A DNA stretch of 64,000 bases. Origin: Caldalkalibacillus mannanilyticus JCM 10596 (GTDB taxonomy: Bacteria > Bacillota > Bacilli > Caldalkalibacillales > JCM-10596). This document shows, piece after piece, positions 18,764 through 28,066 of this stretch. The position numbers were made by a program, and so were the translations under genes. The stretch's first letter is position 1. Each line of letters opens with the position of its first letter. The notes beneath the pieces are model-generated. The model was given only the letters and a program-made list of their open reading frames with translations. It had not been told where the DNA came from and searched no databases. The DNA lies in NCBI RefSeq assembly GCF_000615945.1, contig NZ_BAMO01000018.1, forward strand, positions 21,337 through 85,336, given 5' to 3'.

Positions 18764-18931
18764 ATGATATTTGAATCCACTTATAGACGTAAAGCTTTAG
18801 ATAAATGGGAAAGTGAACAAACTGAACTAAAAGAAGAACTGAAAGCAGGCTTTGAACAGAGTAAAAAAGTAACAAAAAATCCCTTAACCCTTGCCATCAC
18901 TGCTTTTTTAGCTTGGTTTTTTCAGCAGTAG
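18764..18931 (+). CDS. Small 55-residue protein with C-terminal hydrophobic segment
   Basis: A short gene with a strong Shine-Dalgarno (ATAGGAGGTTG, eight bases before the ATG). The product has a charged, helical N-terminal two-thirds (KALDKWESEQTELKEELKAG) and a hydrophobic tail (PLTLAITAFLAWFFQQ), as in tail-anchored or membrane-associated small proteins. I recognise no family. A terminator-like hairpin follows at 19012, so it appears to be its own unit between the SulP gene and the small export-family gene. Confidence 0.65.
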   Translation: MIFESTYRRKALDKWESEQTELKEELKAGFEQSKKVTKNPLTLAITAFLAWFFQQ

Positions 18932-19011
18932 GCAATGATTTAGTGCATCACCATGTGGAGCGGAGATTATTAATAATGAATATCAAGTATAAATAACAAA
19001 TAGATAAGAGG

Positions 19012-19052
19012 GCTTGTTTACGCGATTGTAAGCAAGGCTTTTTATTTTTTTT
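19012..19052 (+). terminator. Intrinsic terminator after the 55-residue gene
   Basis: CTTGTTTAC pairs with GTAAGCAAG (one G-U pair) across the loop GCGATT and is followed by a long T-rich tract to 19052. Confidence 0.7.
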
Positions 19053-19155
19053 GGAGAAAAAAGGTTGCAAAAAAGCTGAATAAATGATATTTAATGGTAT
19101 GCTGTATATAATTTAGAAGAGAACACCAAAGTTTGCTTATAGGAGGAAAGAGTAC

Positions 19156-19728
19156 ATGAATTTGATTGATTTTTTGTGGGCGTATATTTTAGTTTTTGTT
19201 CTAGCCGCTATCCCATTTTTTGAGGTGGCTACAATTATTCCGATTGCCATATTGGCAGGATTACAGACGGGGCTGGTTCTTCTGTTCGCTTTGTTAGGAA
19301 ATTTACTGACTGTGGTATTAGTCATCATCTTTGTAGATAAGATTAAACAGTGGAGAGAAAAGAGAGCACGAAAGAAGATGAAAGAAGAATCACCACAGCA
19401 AATGATAGAAGGAGAAGGGGGAGAGGAAGGACAAACAGAAGCTGTTGACCTTGAATCGAAACGTTCAAAAAGAGCAAGATCTGTCTGGAAGAAGTATGGA
19501 TTACCAGGATTAGCCCTTCTAGGTCCTCTGCTCATTGGGAGTCATCTGGCTGCCTTCCTCAGCTTAGTATTTGGCGGCAGCAAAAAAGCAACGACTTATT
19601 GGATGACAGGCAGTTTAGTGCTATGGAGTTTGCTTTTAGCGATATTTACCCACTTTGGTTTTGATTATTTTGGTGATAGAGAATCAGGCGGGTTCTTAAT
19701 CCGTTTGTTTGAACAACAAGTAGACTAA
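19156..19728 (+). CDS. Small multidrug export-family membrane protein (COG2426-like)
   Basis: A 190-residue integral membrane protein with two helices at the N-terminus (FLWAYILVFVLAAIPFFEVA and the next segment through LLTVVLVIIF). A highly charged cytoplasmic loop of about 55 residues follows (KRARKKMKEE to KRSKRARS), then the conserved KYGLPGLALLGPLLIGSHLAAF segment and a final helix. The PFFE...PIAILAG and GxxGLALLGPL motifs match the Sm_multidrug_ex family, whose transport function is little tested. AGGAGGAAAG lies upstream of the ATG. It stands alone between a terminator and the next operon. Confidence 0.75.
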   Translation: MNLIDFLWAYILVFVLAAIPFFEVATIIPIAILAGLQTGLVLLFALLGNLLTVVLVIIFVDKIKQWREKRARKKMKEESPQQMIEGEGGEEGQTEAVDLESKRSKRARSVWKKYGLPGLALLGPLLIGSHLAAFLSLVFGGSKKATTYWMTGSLVLWSLLLAIFTHFGFDYFGDRESGGFLIRLFEQQVD

Positions 19729-19841
19729 ACCTGTGGTCTAAAGAAAATAAACAGTGAATTGTTAGAAGATGTAAGTTTTTCTTCTGAAATTAGTGTATAA
19801 TGTTGAATATTGACATTTAGAATAATAAAGGAGCTGTAAAA

Positions 19842-20831
19842 ATGCGTGAACTATTTTCAAAGCCTATGCGTGTAACCGAGATATTAGATTCTATTTTTAG
19901 AATTTATAAAGGACACTTTACTAAGATTTTTGTGACCATGTTGATTATCTTTGGTCCTCTTACTCTACTATCTAGCTTTATAACTTATGGATTCAGCCAA
20001 CATTCTATCATTCCTGATCTAAATACTTTTACATCAGGTGAATCGTTTTTAGAAGGGTTAAGTGGTTTAGAGAATGGGATGCTGGAAGGGATCACACCAG
20101 CAAGGCTGGCAATGCTTTTTATCCTGATGCCTATTCTATTTTTAATCGCCTTTCCAGTAGGAGTAGCTATGATGGTTCATATGGTAGGAGCCATTAGAAA
20201 CGGAGAAGATTTTACCTTTGGCGAAGTATTCCAGAAATCCATTCGCCGTCTAGGGGCTCTGATTGGAAGCTCTATCTTATACGGTCTGATGGTCATTGGG
20301 GTGTACTTGGCTATTATTCTTGTCTTTGTCCTCCTTTCTTTCATTGTTGGAGCGGGATTATTTGGTATGTTTGAAGGCTCCGTTATGGCAGGAATACTTG
20401 GAGCTATACTTTTGGTAATTTTAGGTATTGTCTTTTTGTTTATTCTTCCCCTGCTTCTTCTGATGCGCTGGTCCTTCTATATCCCAATTGTGGCTGTTGA
20501 GAACCAAGGGATTGGAATTGGGCGAAGCTGGCATTTGACGAAGGGAAATGTCTGGAGATTGTTAGGGATTTTTATTGTTATCTATATCATCACATCTATT
20601 TTCCAAGGAGTTGCATCACTTATTTTTACTTTGCTTCTTCAGATGACCATTGTTGGGCAGATTGTACAGGTATTGATCGATCTCCTAATCCTTCCGATTA
20701 GCTTGATCGCTTATGCTGTCCTTTATTATGATCTCCGAGTTCGAAATGAAGGCTCTGATCTAGATGAAGCTTTGGCAAGAAGCTATTCTGCTCATGGAGA
20801 AACACCTGATTATTCTAAAGATGGAGAATGA
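19842..20831 (+). CDS. Polytopic membrane protein heading the MoxR/DUF58 cluster
   Basis: A 329-residue protein. It opens with MRELFSKPMRVTEILDSIFRIYKGHF, an amphipathic start typical of proteins related to the membrane domain of glycerophosphodiesterases, and continues with about six membrane helices. The motif NQGIGIGRSWHLTKGNVWRLLG near residue 220 is a family hallmark. The C-terminal tail is hydrophilic. It is the first gene of a tightly packed run (DUF4129, DUF4350, MoxR ATPase, DUF58). The function is unknown; the context suggests an envelope-related role. AAAGGAGCTG precedes the ATG. Confidence 0.72.
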   Translation: MRELFSKPMRVTEILDSIFRIYKGHFTKIFVTMLIIFGPLTLLSSFITYGFSQHSIIPDLNTFTSGESFLEGLSGLENGMLEGITPARLAMLFILMPILFLIAFPVGVAMMVHMVGAIRNGEDFTFGEVFQKSIRRLGALIGSSILYGLMVIGVYLAIILVFVLLSFIVGAGLFGMFEGSVMAGILGAILLVILGIVFLFILPLLLLMRWSFYIPIVAVENQGIGIGRSWHLTKGNVWRLLGIFIVIYIITSIFQGVASLIFTLLLQMTIVGQIVQVLIDLLILPISLIAYAVLYYDLRVRNEGSDLDEALARSYSAHGETPDYSKDGE

Positions 20832-20838
20832 ATGAACC

Positions 20839-21489
20839 ATGAATGAATCAACCACGCTGGATCAGGATAGAGAAATACTCAGAGAGATCCTATCGCGAGA
20901 TGAGTTTAAAGCTTATCACGAAACGGAAGGTACGAATTTTTTGATGCAACTCATTTATGACGTGCTCAAATGGTTTACGAAGACCTTCTTCAACTCCAAT
21001 ATGGATCCGATCAATACTACCTTTCTTTCGATCATTGCTTATGTGATCGTTGCTCTAATCATTGTCGCCTTTATTGGAACGATTTATTGGTTTGTTAAAC
21101 AAATGGTACGTCATAAAAGCTTACAAAATAAGTGGCAGTTAACTAACGCCGAGCTTTCTTTACACTTCACAGACTATATAGAGAAAGCTAGGGAAGCGGA
21201 ACAAAAGGGAGATTATAGAGGAGGATTACGATTCCTCTTTCTCTCCTTTCTCTTTTTTCTACATAGTAAGAAATGGATACAAGTAGAGAAGTGGAAAACA
21301 AACTGGGAATATGTCGATGAATTAAACAGGAATCGACCTGCTTATGTGGATTTATTTAAAGAAAAAGCACGCTTGTTTGAGCGTGTCTGGTATGGACAAG
21401 AAATTCCCACACAGGACGTGTTCTTGACATTTTTAACGGAATTAGAGGAATGGATAGAAAGGGATGAGGCAGATGAAAAGGCTCAATAA
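20839..21489 (+). CDS. DUF4129-domain membrane protein
   Basis: A 216-residue protein with one central membrane helix (IIAYVIVALIIVAFIGTIYWF, residues 63-85) and a C-terminal DUF4129 region, seen from AREAEQKGDYRGGLRFLF through WVEK-like W residues to FERVWYGQEIP. Such proteins are nearly always encoded with MoxR ATPases and DUF58 proteins, as here. It starts seven bases after the preceding gene and overlaps the next gene by 26 bases, indicating translational coupling. The molecular role is not established. Confidence 0.8.
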   Translation: MNESTTLDQDREILREILSRDEFKAYHETEGTNFLMQLIYDVLKWFTKTFFNSNMDPINTTFLSIIAYVIVALIIVAFIGTIYWFVKQMVRHKSLQNKWQLTNAELSLHFTDYIEKAREAEQKGDYRGGLRFLFLSFLFFLHSKKWIQVEKWKTNWEYVDELNRNRPAYVDLFKEKARLFERVWYGQEIPTQDVFLTFLTELEEWIERDEADEKAQ

Positions 21490-22618
21490 GTGGCAAATCG
21501 GTTTAGCCATTTCACTTCTTCTCTTTTGTGTATTTGGCTACTTTTTGCTAAAACCAACCGCACCTGCCTTTCGACCCTTCCTATCGTTTTCCCCTGCAAT
21601 AGATGGAACCAAAGGACTCACCATGTACCTAAAGGAAAAGAACCACCCTGTTAAGGAGTGGAGGCAGTCATGGAGATTTCTACCGCAGAAAGAGGATCAG
21701 CTCTTACTTCTAATAGAACCTTATTCTTTAGAAGGTATGGAGGTAGAAACCATTAAGGAATGGGTGGCTCTTGGAAATGATTTGATTGTTTTTCATAGTA
21801 GTCCCGTGCTGTGGGAAGAGGCACAATTTGAAACAGAGGAACAGCAAAAATGGTCTAGTATAATAGAAGGAGAAAAGCTGGAACCAACGAAAATCAAGCA
21901 TTCTGAGAATATGGATTTGACCGTCTTAGCACCACCTTCCAGACGACTTCAGCTTGCAGAAGACCGGACGCCACTTCTTGTGGATGACAGAGGGGCAATG
22001 GCTTTCTCACGTTCAATTGGTGAAGGAACGATGCACTTCTTTCTTGTACCGGAGTGGATTACGAATGAACATATTCTCACTCACTCACATTTTGACGTGA
22101 TTTGGCCCTTCTTTCAAAAAGAGTGGTCGGTTATTTGGGTAGATGAGTACCATCATGGCTATCAGTCGAAGCCGGGATTACTTGCAGTATACCCAGACTG
22201 GCTTATTTTCGCTTGTGTCCAGTTGATACTCGGTATTTTAGTCTGGCTTTGGTGGAAGGGAAAGCGATTTGGTAGAATACTAGTCTTGCGTGAATGGAAC
22301 GTGAGAAGAGGAGATGAAACCTTATTAGCTACCGCGAATTGGTATGGAGTGAAGAAGCTGACAAAGGATGCCCTGCTGCATCAAGAAAGATATCTGTATT
22401 ATTTATTGCATCAAAAATGGGGAATTCAAGCCTCAAGCTCAATGGATCAGATTTTAACAATGGCTGAGCGAAAATGGGAGAAGCAGCAGGTAGACGAACT
22501 TCATCGCGTGCTACGGATGCTAGAGGAGCGCAAGCAGTCGGTTAGCTATGCAACAAAGCCATTTTTGCAGGACAGTGTATCAATATCTAAAGTAATTCAA
22601 CGTTTGGAGAAGGAGTGA
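21464..22618 (+). CDS. DUF4350-domain membrane protein
   Basis: A 384-residue protein with an N-terminal membrane anchor (WQIGLAISLLLFCVFGYFLL) and a GATase-like DUF4350 domain outside (AFRPFLSFSPAIDGTKGLTM, then LLLIEPYSLEGMEVETIKEW). A second membrane helix near residue 250 (DWLIFACVQLILGILVWLWW) and a charged helical tail complete it. The ATG at 21464 overlaps the DUF4129 gene, and an alternative ATG lies at 21473. Its stop overlaps the start region of the MoxR gene. It is part of the same MoxR-linked envelope system; the substrate is unknown. Confidence 0.8.
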   Translation: MRQMKRLNKWQIGLAISLLLFCVFGYFLLKPTAPAFRPFLSFSPAIDGTKGLTMYLKEKNHPVKEWRQSWRFLPQKEDQLLLLIEPYSLEGMEVETIKEWVALGNDLIVFHSSPVLWEEAQFETEEQQKWSSIIEGEKLEPTKIKHSENMDLTVLAPPSRRLQLAEDRTPLLVDDRGAMAFSRSIGEGTMHFFLVPEWITNEHILTHSHFDVIWPFFQKEWSVIWVDEYHHGYQSKPGLLAVYPDWLIFACVQLILGILVWLWWKGKRFGRILVLREWNVRRGDETLLATANWYGVKKLTKDALLHQERYLYYLLHQKWGIQASSSMDQILTMAERKWEKQQVDELHRVLRMLEERKQSVSYATKPFLQDSVSISKVIQRLEKE

Positions 22619-22623
22619 GAGAG

Positions 22624-23543
22624 ATGGAAAGAGTGTTAACCAAAATGGACTCCATCATTTTTAGTCAACAACAAAATATAAGGCTGATGCTGGCATCTTT
22701 CCTAGCCGGTGGGCATGTCTTACTGGAGGGGGTACCAGGCTTAGGGAAAACTAAAATGGTGAAAACCATGGCGACATTATTGGGCGGACAATACAAGCGT
22801 ATTCAGTTTACACCAGACATGATGCCGAGTGATGTGACAGGAAATATGATTTTTAATATGAAGGAAAATCGATTTGAAACGATTAAAGGTCCTGTATTTA
22901 CAAACTGGCTGCTAGCGGATGAGATCAACCGAACCCCACCCAAAACTCAAGCGGCACTGTTAGAGGCAATGGAAGAGCGGCAGGTCACCATCCATGGCGA
23001 AACCTATCCGCTGCCAGATCCTTTTTTCGTTATTGCCACTCAAAATCCGGTTGAGTATGAGGGGACCTATCGTTTACCTGAGGCTCAATTAGATCGTTTC
23101 TTTTTTAAGATTATTATTGACTATCCCACACTAGAGGGAGAGAAAGCCATCCTTTCATCTTATACACCTTATTACGAGAAAGCAGAAAGCAAGCTAGAGG
23201 AGATCTTTAGCATTGATGATTTACGAAGCAAGCGTCAAGAGCTGGAAAAGGTTGTGGTAGAGGACTCCATCATCGACTACATCACCTCTATTATTAGAAG
23301 GACGAGAGAATCCAATCGAATTCAATTGGGTGCGAGCCACGTGCCAGTATTGCTCTCTTAATGGCAAGTAAGGCATGGGCTTTACTTGAAGGGCGCGATT
23401 ATGTCACCCCTGATGATGTGAAGGTGATCTCTTTACCTGTTTTGCGACATCGTATTATTGTCACACCTCAAGTAGAACTGGAGGGAGGATCAAGTGACCA
23501 AATCATCAAAGAAACGTTGGCCTCTATTCCAGTTCCTCGTTAA
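22624..23543 (+). pseudogene. MoxR-family AAA+ ATPase, frameshifted as read
   Basis: A MoxR ATPase, a chaperone-like AAA+ protein that usually acts with the DUF58 protein encoded next. Walker A is GVPGLGKTKM, Walker B is LLADEINRTPPKTQAALLEAM, and sensor 1 is IATQNPVEYEGTY. The C-terminal lid (KAWALLEGRDYVTPDDVK) lies in another frame because the first frame ends at 23361. Adding one C in GAGCC(C)ACG near 23337 gives GASPRASIALLMASKAW, the normal family sequence, and a 306-residue protein. The ATG at 22624 follows AAGGAG, while a GTG at 22615 is less well placed. A base-call deletion is the likeliest explanation. Confidence 0.9.
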
Positions 23544-24860
23544 TAAGATTGAAAATTTTATTGTTCCTACCAAGCGTCTTATTATCTTGCTGCTTGGTGG
23601 AATGATTTTCATCTCGATCGGCGCTTTTTTTGAAGGAGGTCTTTATTTATTAGTAGTGTTTAACGGTCTTATTCTTCTTCTAAGCTGTATTGATCTCTAT
23701 ATGCTGCCAAAGCAGAAGCAGCTTCGCATAAATAGGCATTTTCCTGAAAAGGTAGATGTAGGGGAAGAAATTGAGGCGGCAATTGAAATCATCAATGAAT
23801 CGGGTCAGCCTCTTTCTTTTTCCGTGACGGATGATTTCCCAATCGAATTTGAGCATCCGGGAATAGTAGAAGGAAGTTTGACCAAGCCATCGACGTACGT
23901 TCAATATCAGGTACGTGCCAAAGAAAGAGGACAATTTCAGCTCAATTACCTGTATTTTCGTTATTGGGGTGGATTGGGACTATGGATGAAACAATCAAAA
24001 ATAGAACAAACGCATGAAGTGAAAGTTTATCCAGACCTTTCATCTGTCAGAGGATATCTTGCTTCAACGCAGGAAGAACTGATTTTAGAGGGCAAGAAAG
24101 TGAATAGGAGAATAAGAACAGGGTCTGAATTTAATTCTATTCGGGAATATGTGCCTGATGATGACCCTCGCTTTATTAACTGGACAGCTTCTGCACGACA
24201 GCATAAACTGATGACGAACGTTTTCAGCCTGAAAAAGGGAAAAGTGTCACCATTCTTCTAGATTGCGGAAGGATGATGGGAGTTGAATTAGAAAACCAAA
24301 CCAAATTAGATCGAACGATCGAAGCTGCTTGTATTCTGGCAACAGTGGCATTACGCCAAGGAGATCAAGTGTCACTTATTGCTTTTTCTGATCAGATAAA
24401 AGCCTATGTTCCCTTTGGGAAAGGAATGTCCCATCTTAACCTTATTTTAGAATCGATCTATTCTCTCAGTAGTGATTTTGTAGAGTCAAATTATCAAATT
24501 ACCTTTGAAATGCTTCAAAGGCATCATAAAAAAAGAAGCTTTATGGTATTGTTTTCGGATATGGAAAACTATCTATTTGAAAAGCATTTGGCTCCAACGT
24601 TGAGCAGATTTAGAAGACAGCATCTTCTTTTGTTATTGTCCTTAAGGGACCCCGTCCTATATCAATGGACCCAGAAGCACATTGAGAGTTCACAAGATGC
24701 TTACATTAAAAGTCTAGCTTATAAATTTTCAATGGATCGCCATGAGTACACAACAAAAATGGCTAGCAATGGCATCCGTGTGCTCGATGTCCCTGCTAAC
24801 CAATTGGCTTTATCAACATTAAATAGTTACTTAGAAGCGAAAGCGCGCGACATTTTATGA
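23494..24860 (+). pseudogene. DUF58 protein (vWA-like), frameshifted as read
   Basis: Partner protein of MoxR ATPases. It has two N-terminal membrane helices (residues 25-65), a beta-rich domain, the DUF58 hallmark REYVPDDDPRFINWTASAR, and a vWA-like C-terminal domain with ILLDCGRMMG. The first frame stops at 24261. One extra T in the run at 24221-24224 gives NVFQPEKGKSVTILLDCGR and a 455-residue product of normal size. The start is GTG at 23494 with GAGGGAGG ahead, overlapping the MoxR 3' end by 50 bases. Its own 3' end overlaps the convergent SpoIIM-like gene by 34 bases. Confidence 0.9.
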
Positions 24861-25822
24861 TCTCGCAATGATTTATAATGTTGTGACAGACCGTATAAAT
24901 AGTACATCACAAGGAAGAGAAGAGTACTGATAGCAAAAGCATACTTTGCTTCTAAAGAAAGCTGTGATGGGGTAATATATCCCTCAATGATTCCCGCAAT
25001 GACAAACAGAGGAATCGTTCCAAGCAAAAGCTGGAGGGATTCGAGCGCCGAGATACGTAATTGCTTGAATCGAGGATAGGAACCAGGTACGAACATCCTG
25101 TACCCCATATAAAGTCCAGCTCCACCCGCGATAAAAATAACCGTTAATTCAATGATTCCATGTGGCAGAATATAGGCCCAAAAAATATAGCTTTTTCCTG
25201 CTTGGTGAAAGACGGCGGCTAAGGCTCCGACAATTAATCCATTATAAAGCATCGCGTAAATCGTAAAGAGCCCGAAAGTGATTCCCCCGACAAAAGCCAT
25301 AATCGCTACTTTGATGTTATTAAGCATAATAGCGGAAGACATTAAGGGATTACTAATCTGGTCATGTCCTTCACCTACGCGGTGAGGGTCTACATTTTCG
25401 GCAATTTGAGCAGGTAAGATCACATACACATTTAAGGGGTCTTGTTGAACCGCAATATATCCTGACAAGGCTCCAATGAAAAAAAGAAGAAAAGCAAAGA
25501 GAATAAAAAGATGTCTTTTTCTGATTAAAGTAATGAAATATTCTTTGAAGAAGTAAGCTAGCTGATGCTTACTTTTAAACTGTTCTTTATATAAAATATG
25601 ATGTGCTTGAGTGATAAGTTCATTCAAATAGATCGTAATCTCATCCGTTGGAAAATAGGTTTGTGCATAGGAAACATGGGTAGAGATTTGCTTGTAGAGA
25701 GAAGTAAGCAGGTCAATATCCTCTGCGCTTATTTCCTTCTGTTTCTTTTGAAATTTATGTATGAGGGTTTCTAACTGAGACCAAGTTTCCTTGTTCTCCT
25801 TGATAAAAAAAGATAGTTTCAA
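24827..25822 (-). CDS. SpoIIM-like (stage II sporulation protein M family) membrane protein
   Basis: A 331-residue membrane protein with an N-terminal soluble helical region (residues 1-95) and five to six membrane helices. It carries the SpoIIM/DUF95 segments NNIKVAIMAFVGGITFG, LYNGLIVGALAAVF and ILPHGIIELTVIFIAGGAGL. True SpoIIM acts in engulfment. Proteins encoded beside RDD and MoxR/DUF58 genes, like this one, form a separate, poorly studied group. The start is TTG at 25822 with GAAAGGAAGGG five bases upstream. It is divergent from the RDD gene and convergent with the DUF58 gene. Confidence 0.82.
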   Translation of the reverse strand: MKLSFFIKENKETWSQLETLIHKFQKKQKEISAEDIDLLTSLYKQISTHVSYAQTYFPTDEITIYLNELITQAHHILYKEQFKSKHQLAYFFKEYFITLIRKRHLFILFAFLLFFIGALSGYIAVQQDPLNVYVILPAQIAENVDPHRVGEGHDQISNPLMSSAIMLNNIKVAIMAFVGGITFGLFTIYAMLYNGLIVGALAAVFHQAGKSYIFWAYILPHGIIELTVIFIAGGAGLYMGYRMFVPGSYPRFKQLRISALESLQLLLGTIPLFVIAGIIEGYITPSQLSLEAKYAFAISTLLFLVMYYLYGLSQHYKSLRDHKMSRAFASK

Positions 25823-25881
25823 TAGTGCCCTTCCTTTCTATTAATGAAATTCTACATTACACACGAAGGAGTGATGATTTC

Positions 25882-26682
25882 ATGACTCAACATTGGCAAA
25901 ATAAAACAAGCGTTGTCACCCCTGAACATGTACAGCTCCAATTTAAAACAGCAGGGATTGGGAGTAGAGTTGCCGCACATGTGATTGATGTACTCATTAT
26001 TGCAGTGATTAGTATTGTCGCCTATATTGCTCTTCTTGTTACAATTTTAACATATGATGGAGCAGAATGGATACAAGGATATATCATTTCGATCGTTCTT
26101 ATTGCTCTAGCAATACTTCTAGTCGGATATTTTATCATCATGGAATATGCCAATGGAGGACAGACCGTAGGGAAAAAAGTAATGGGAATCCGCGTGATTC
26201 AAGAAAACGGTCAGGCATTGACATTCCTTTCCTCTGTCTTACGTAACTTCTTTCGCATTATTGATATGCTGCCAAGCTTTTATTTCTTAGGTGGCTTAGT
26301 TTCTTTTTTTCATTCCAAGGAAAAAAGAATAGGAGATATGATAGCTGGAACCATTGTTGTTTTGGATGAGGGGAAAATCCGTCAAAAGGACAAGGAACAA
26401 AAAGAGAAGCTTTTACAGAAAAGGGCAGCTACGATCCCCACTGAATGGTGTCTGACCGAATATCAAAAGCAGCATATAAAAATAGAGGATTGGAAATTGC
26501 TGAATAGTTTTATCGAGAGACTGTCTACCTTAACCAAGGAGAAAGAAGAAGAGTATAGCAAGACGATCGCTGCACATTTTATCAAAGTTCTTGATTTAGA
26601 GTATTCTTCCAAAACAATGGAAGCATCGACTTCCTTTCTATTAGCTCTGTATCAACAATTAAAAGATGAATGGGAAGTATAA
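25882..26682 (+). CDS. RDD-family membrane protein
   Basis: A 266-residue protein. Its N-terminal 160 residues form an RDD domain: FKTAGIGSRVAAHVIDVLII carries the Arg-Asp pattern, and two further helices and MEYANGGQTVGKKVMGIRVI follow. The C-terminal half is charged and helical. It is divergent from the SpoIIM-like gene, a frequent pairing beside MoxR/DUF58 clusters. The ATG at 25882 has AAGGAG upstream and fits the domain start better than an in-frame extension beginning at 25825. The function is unknown. Confidence 0.82.
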   Translation: MTQHWQNKTSVVTPEHVQLQFKTAGIGSRVAAHVIDVLIIAVISIVAYIALLVTILTYDGAEWIQGYIISIVLIALAILLVGYFIIMEYANGGQTVGKKVMGIRVIQENGQALTFLSSVLRNFFRIIDMLPSFYFLGGLVSFFHSKEKRIGDMIAGTIVVLDEGKIRQKDKEQKEKLLQKRAATIPTEWCLTEYQKQHIKIEDWKLLNSFIERLSTLTKEKEEEYSKTIAAHFIKVLDLEYSSKTMEASTSFLLALYQQLKDEWEV

Positions 26683-26689
26683 CAGAAAT

Positions 26690-26728
26690 AGAACAGCCAG
26701 ATCCTCTAATGGGAGGAGCTGCTGTTCT
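26690..26728 (+). terminator. Possible terminator after the RDD gene
   Basis: AGAACAGC and GCTGTTCT form an outer 8-bp stem around a partly paired CCTC/GAGG interior. The T tract after it is weak. Confidence 0.4.
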
Positions 26729-26766
26729 AATTAATGATTTCTGTATTTACTTACTACTGAGTAGAC

Positions 26767-28035
26767 CTACTGCTTCGAGAGTACATTAAGGGCTTGATTT
26801 GCTTTTCGAAGCCGATTAATGTCTAAGCGGATCAACATAGAAATGAGGAAAGCGACGACAAATAGCATAGCAAAAATAGTCAGTGTTGCTGTATAGCTAT
26901 TTGTGGTTTCTCTGATCCATGAAGCAAGTAATGGTCCTGCTAAACCAGCAGAAGCCCAGGCTGTCAAGATATATCCATGGATCGCTCCTAATTGCTTTGT
27001 TCCAAATAGATCACCAATATAAGCAGGAATGGAAGAGAAACCTCCACCATAACAGCTCATGATTAAGAAAATAGCGATTTGAAAAGCGATGGCAGTGGTT
27101 AAGGATGGGAGTAACATAAAGGCTGCGATCTGAATCAGGAAGAAGATGGTATAGACATTGGGTCTGCCGATATAATCAGAAATCGTAGCCCATCCGATCC
27201 TTCCTAATCCATTAAATAATCCCATCAAACCTACCATGCTGGCTGCTGCAATAGTAGACATTCCAGCAATTTCTTGTGCCATTGGAGAGGCAACAGAGAT
27301 GATGGCAATACCACAAGTAACATTTATAAATAACATAATCCATAATGCCCAAAAACGTTTTGTTTTGACCGCTTCATTCGCAGTAAGCTGAGATAAATCT
27401 TCTTTGACTTGTACTGTATAAGGTGAGTTTTCCTTACTTGTGGCAGCAGCTGGTGCCCATCCCTCTGGAGGAGCTTCTAGATAGCTTGCTGCTAAAATCA
27501 TCACACAGAAATAGACGGCTCCTGCAATGAAGAAGGTGAGCGATAAACCGAGTTGATCTATCAATCTAGCAAGAATAGGACTACTAATCAGAGAAGCAAA
27601 GCCAAATCCCATAATGGCTAGTCCAGTCGCTAACCCTCGTCGATCGGGGAACCATTTCACCAAGGAAGAAACTGGAGTGATATAACCGATCCCCAGCCCA
27701 ATTCCTCCAAATACACCATAAAACAGATAAAGCAGAAGTAAGGATTCAGCCATAATAGCCAAACCAGATCCTGCAATTCCGAGACCGAAGAAAGTAGCAG
27801 CGATGATACCTGATCTTCTAGGTCCATATTTCTCTACAAAATGCCCCATAAAGGACGCTGATAACCCTAAGAAAAGAATGGCGATACTAAAGGTCAGTGA
27901 AACTTCTTTCAGGCTCCATGAAAATTGATTCATTAAAGGCTTGGTAAATACACTCCAAGCGTAGACAGAGCCTATAGAGATGTGTACACCAACAGCAGCA
28001 AGAGCGATGAACCAACGATTTTTTATTTTTTTCAT
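26767..28035 (-). CDS. MFS transporter, oxalate/formate antiporter (OFA) family
   Basis: A 422-residue transporter with about twelve membrane helices. The OFA-family features are the N-terminal VGVHISIGSVYAWSVFTKPL, GHFVEKYGPRRSG between helices 2 and 3, and GLGIGYITPVSSLVKWFPDRRGLATGLAI. It is last in the leftward adhE-pflB-pflA run, beginning about 30 bases after pflA ends. No FocA-type formate channel is present, so export or exchange of formate or another monocarboxylate is a reasonable hypothesis, though members vary in substrate. The ATG at 28035 has GAGGAGAT upstream. An open frame extends to 28140 but lacks a ribosome-binding site. Confidence 0.83.
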   Translation of the reverse strand: MKKIKNRWFIALAAVGVHISIGSVYAWSVFTKPLMNQFSWSLKEVSLTFSIAILFLGLSASFMGHFVEKYGPRRSGIIAATFFGLGIAGSGLAIMAESLLLLYLFYGVFGGIGLGIGYITPVSSLVKWFPDRRGLATGLAIMGFGFASLISSPILARLIDQLGLSLTFFIAGAVYFCVMILAASYLEAPPEGWAPAAATSKENSPYTVQVKEDLSQLTANEAVKTKRFWALWIMLFINVTCGIAIISVASPMAQEIAGMSTIAAASMVGLMGLFNGLGRIGWATISDYIGRPNVYTIFFLIQIAAFMLLPSLTTAIAFQIAIFLIMSCYGGGFSSIPAYIGDLFGTKQLGAIHGYILTAWASAGLAGPLLASWIRETTNSYTATLTIFAMLFVVAFLISMLIRLDINRLRKANQALNVLSKQ

Positions 28036-28066
28036 ACGTAATCTCCTCTGTTTATAGACGTAGGAA

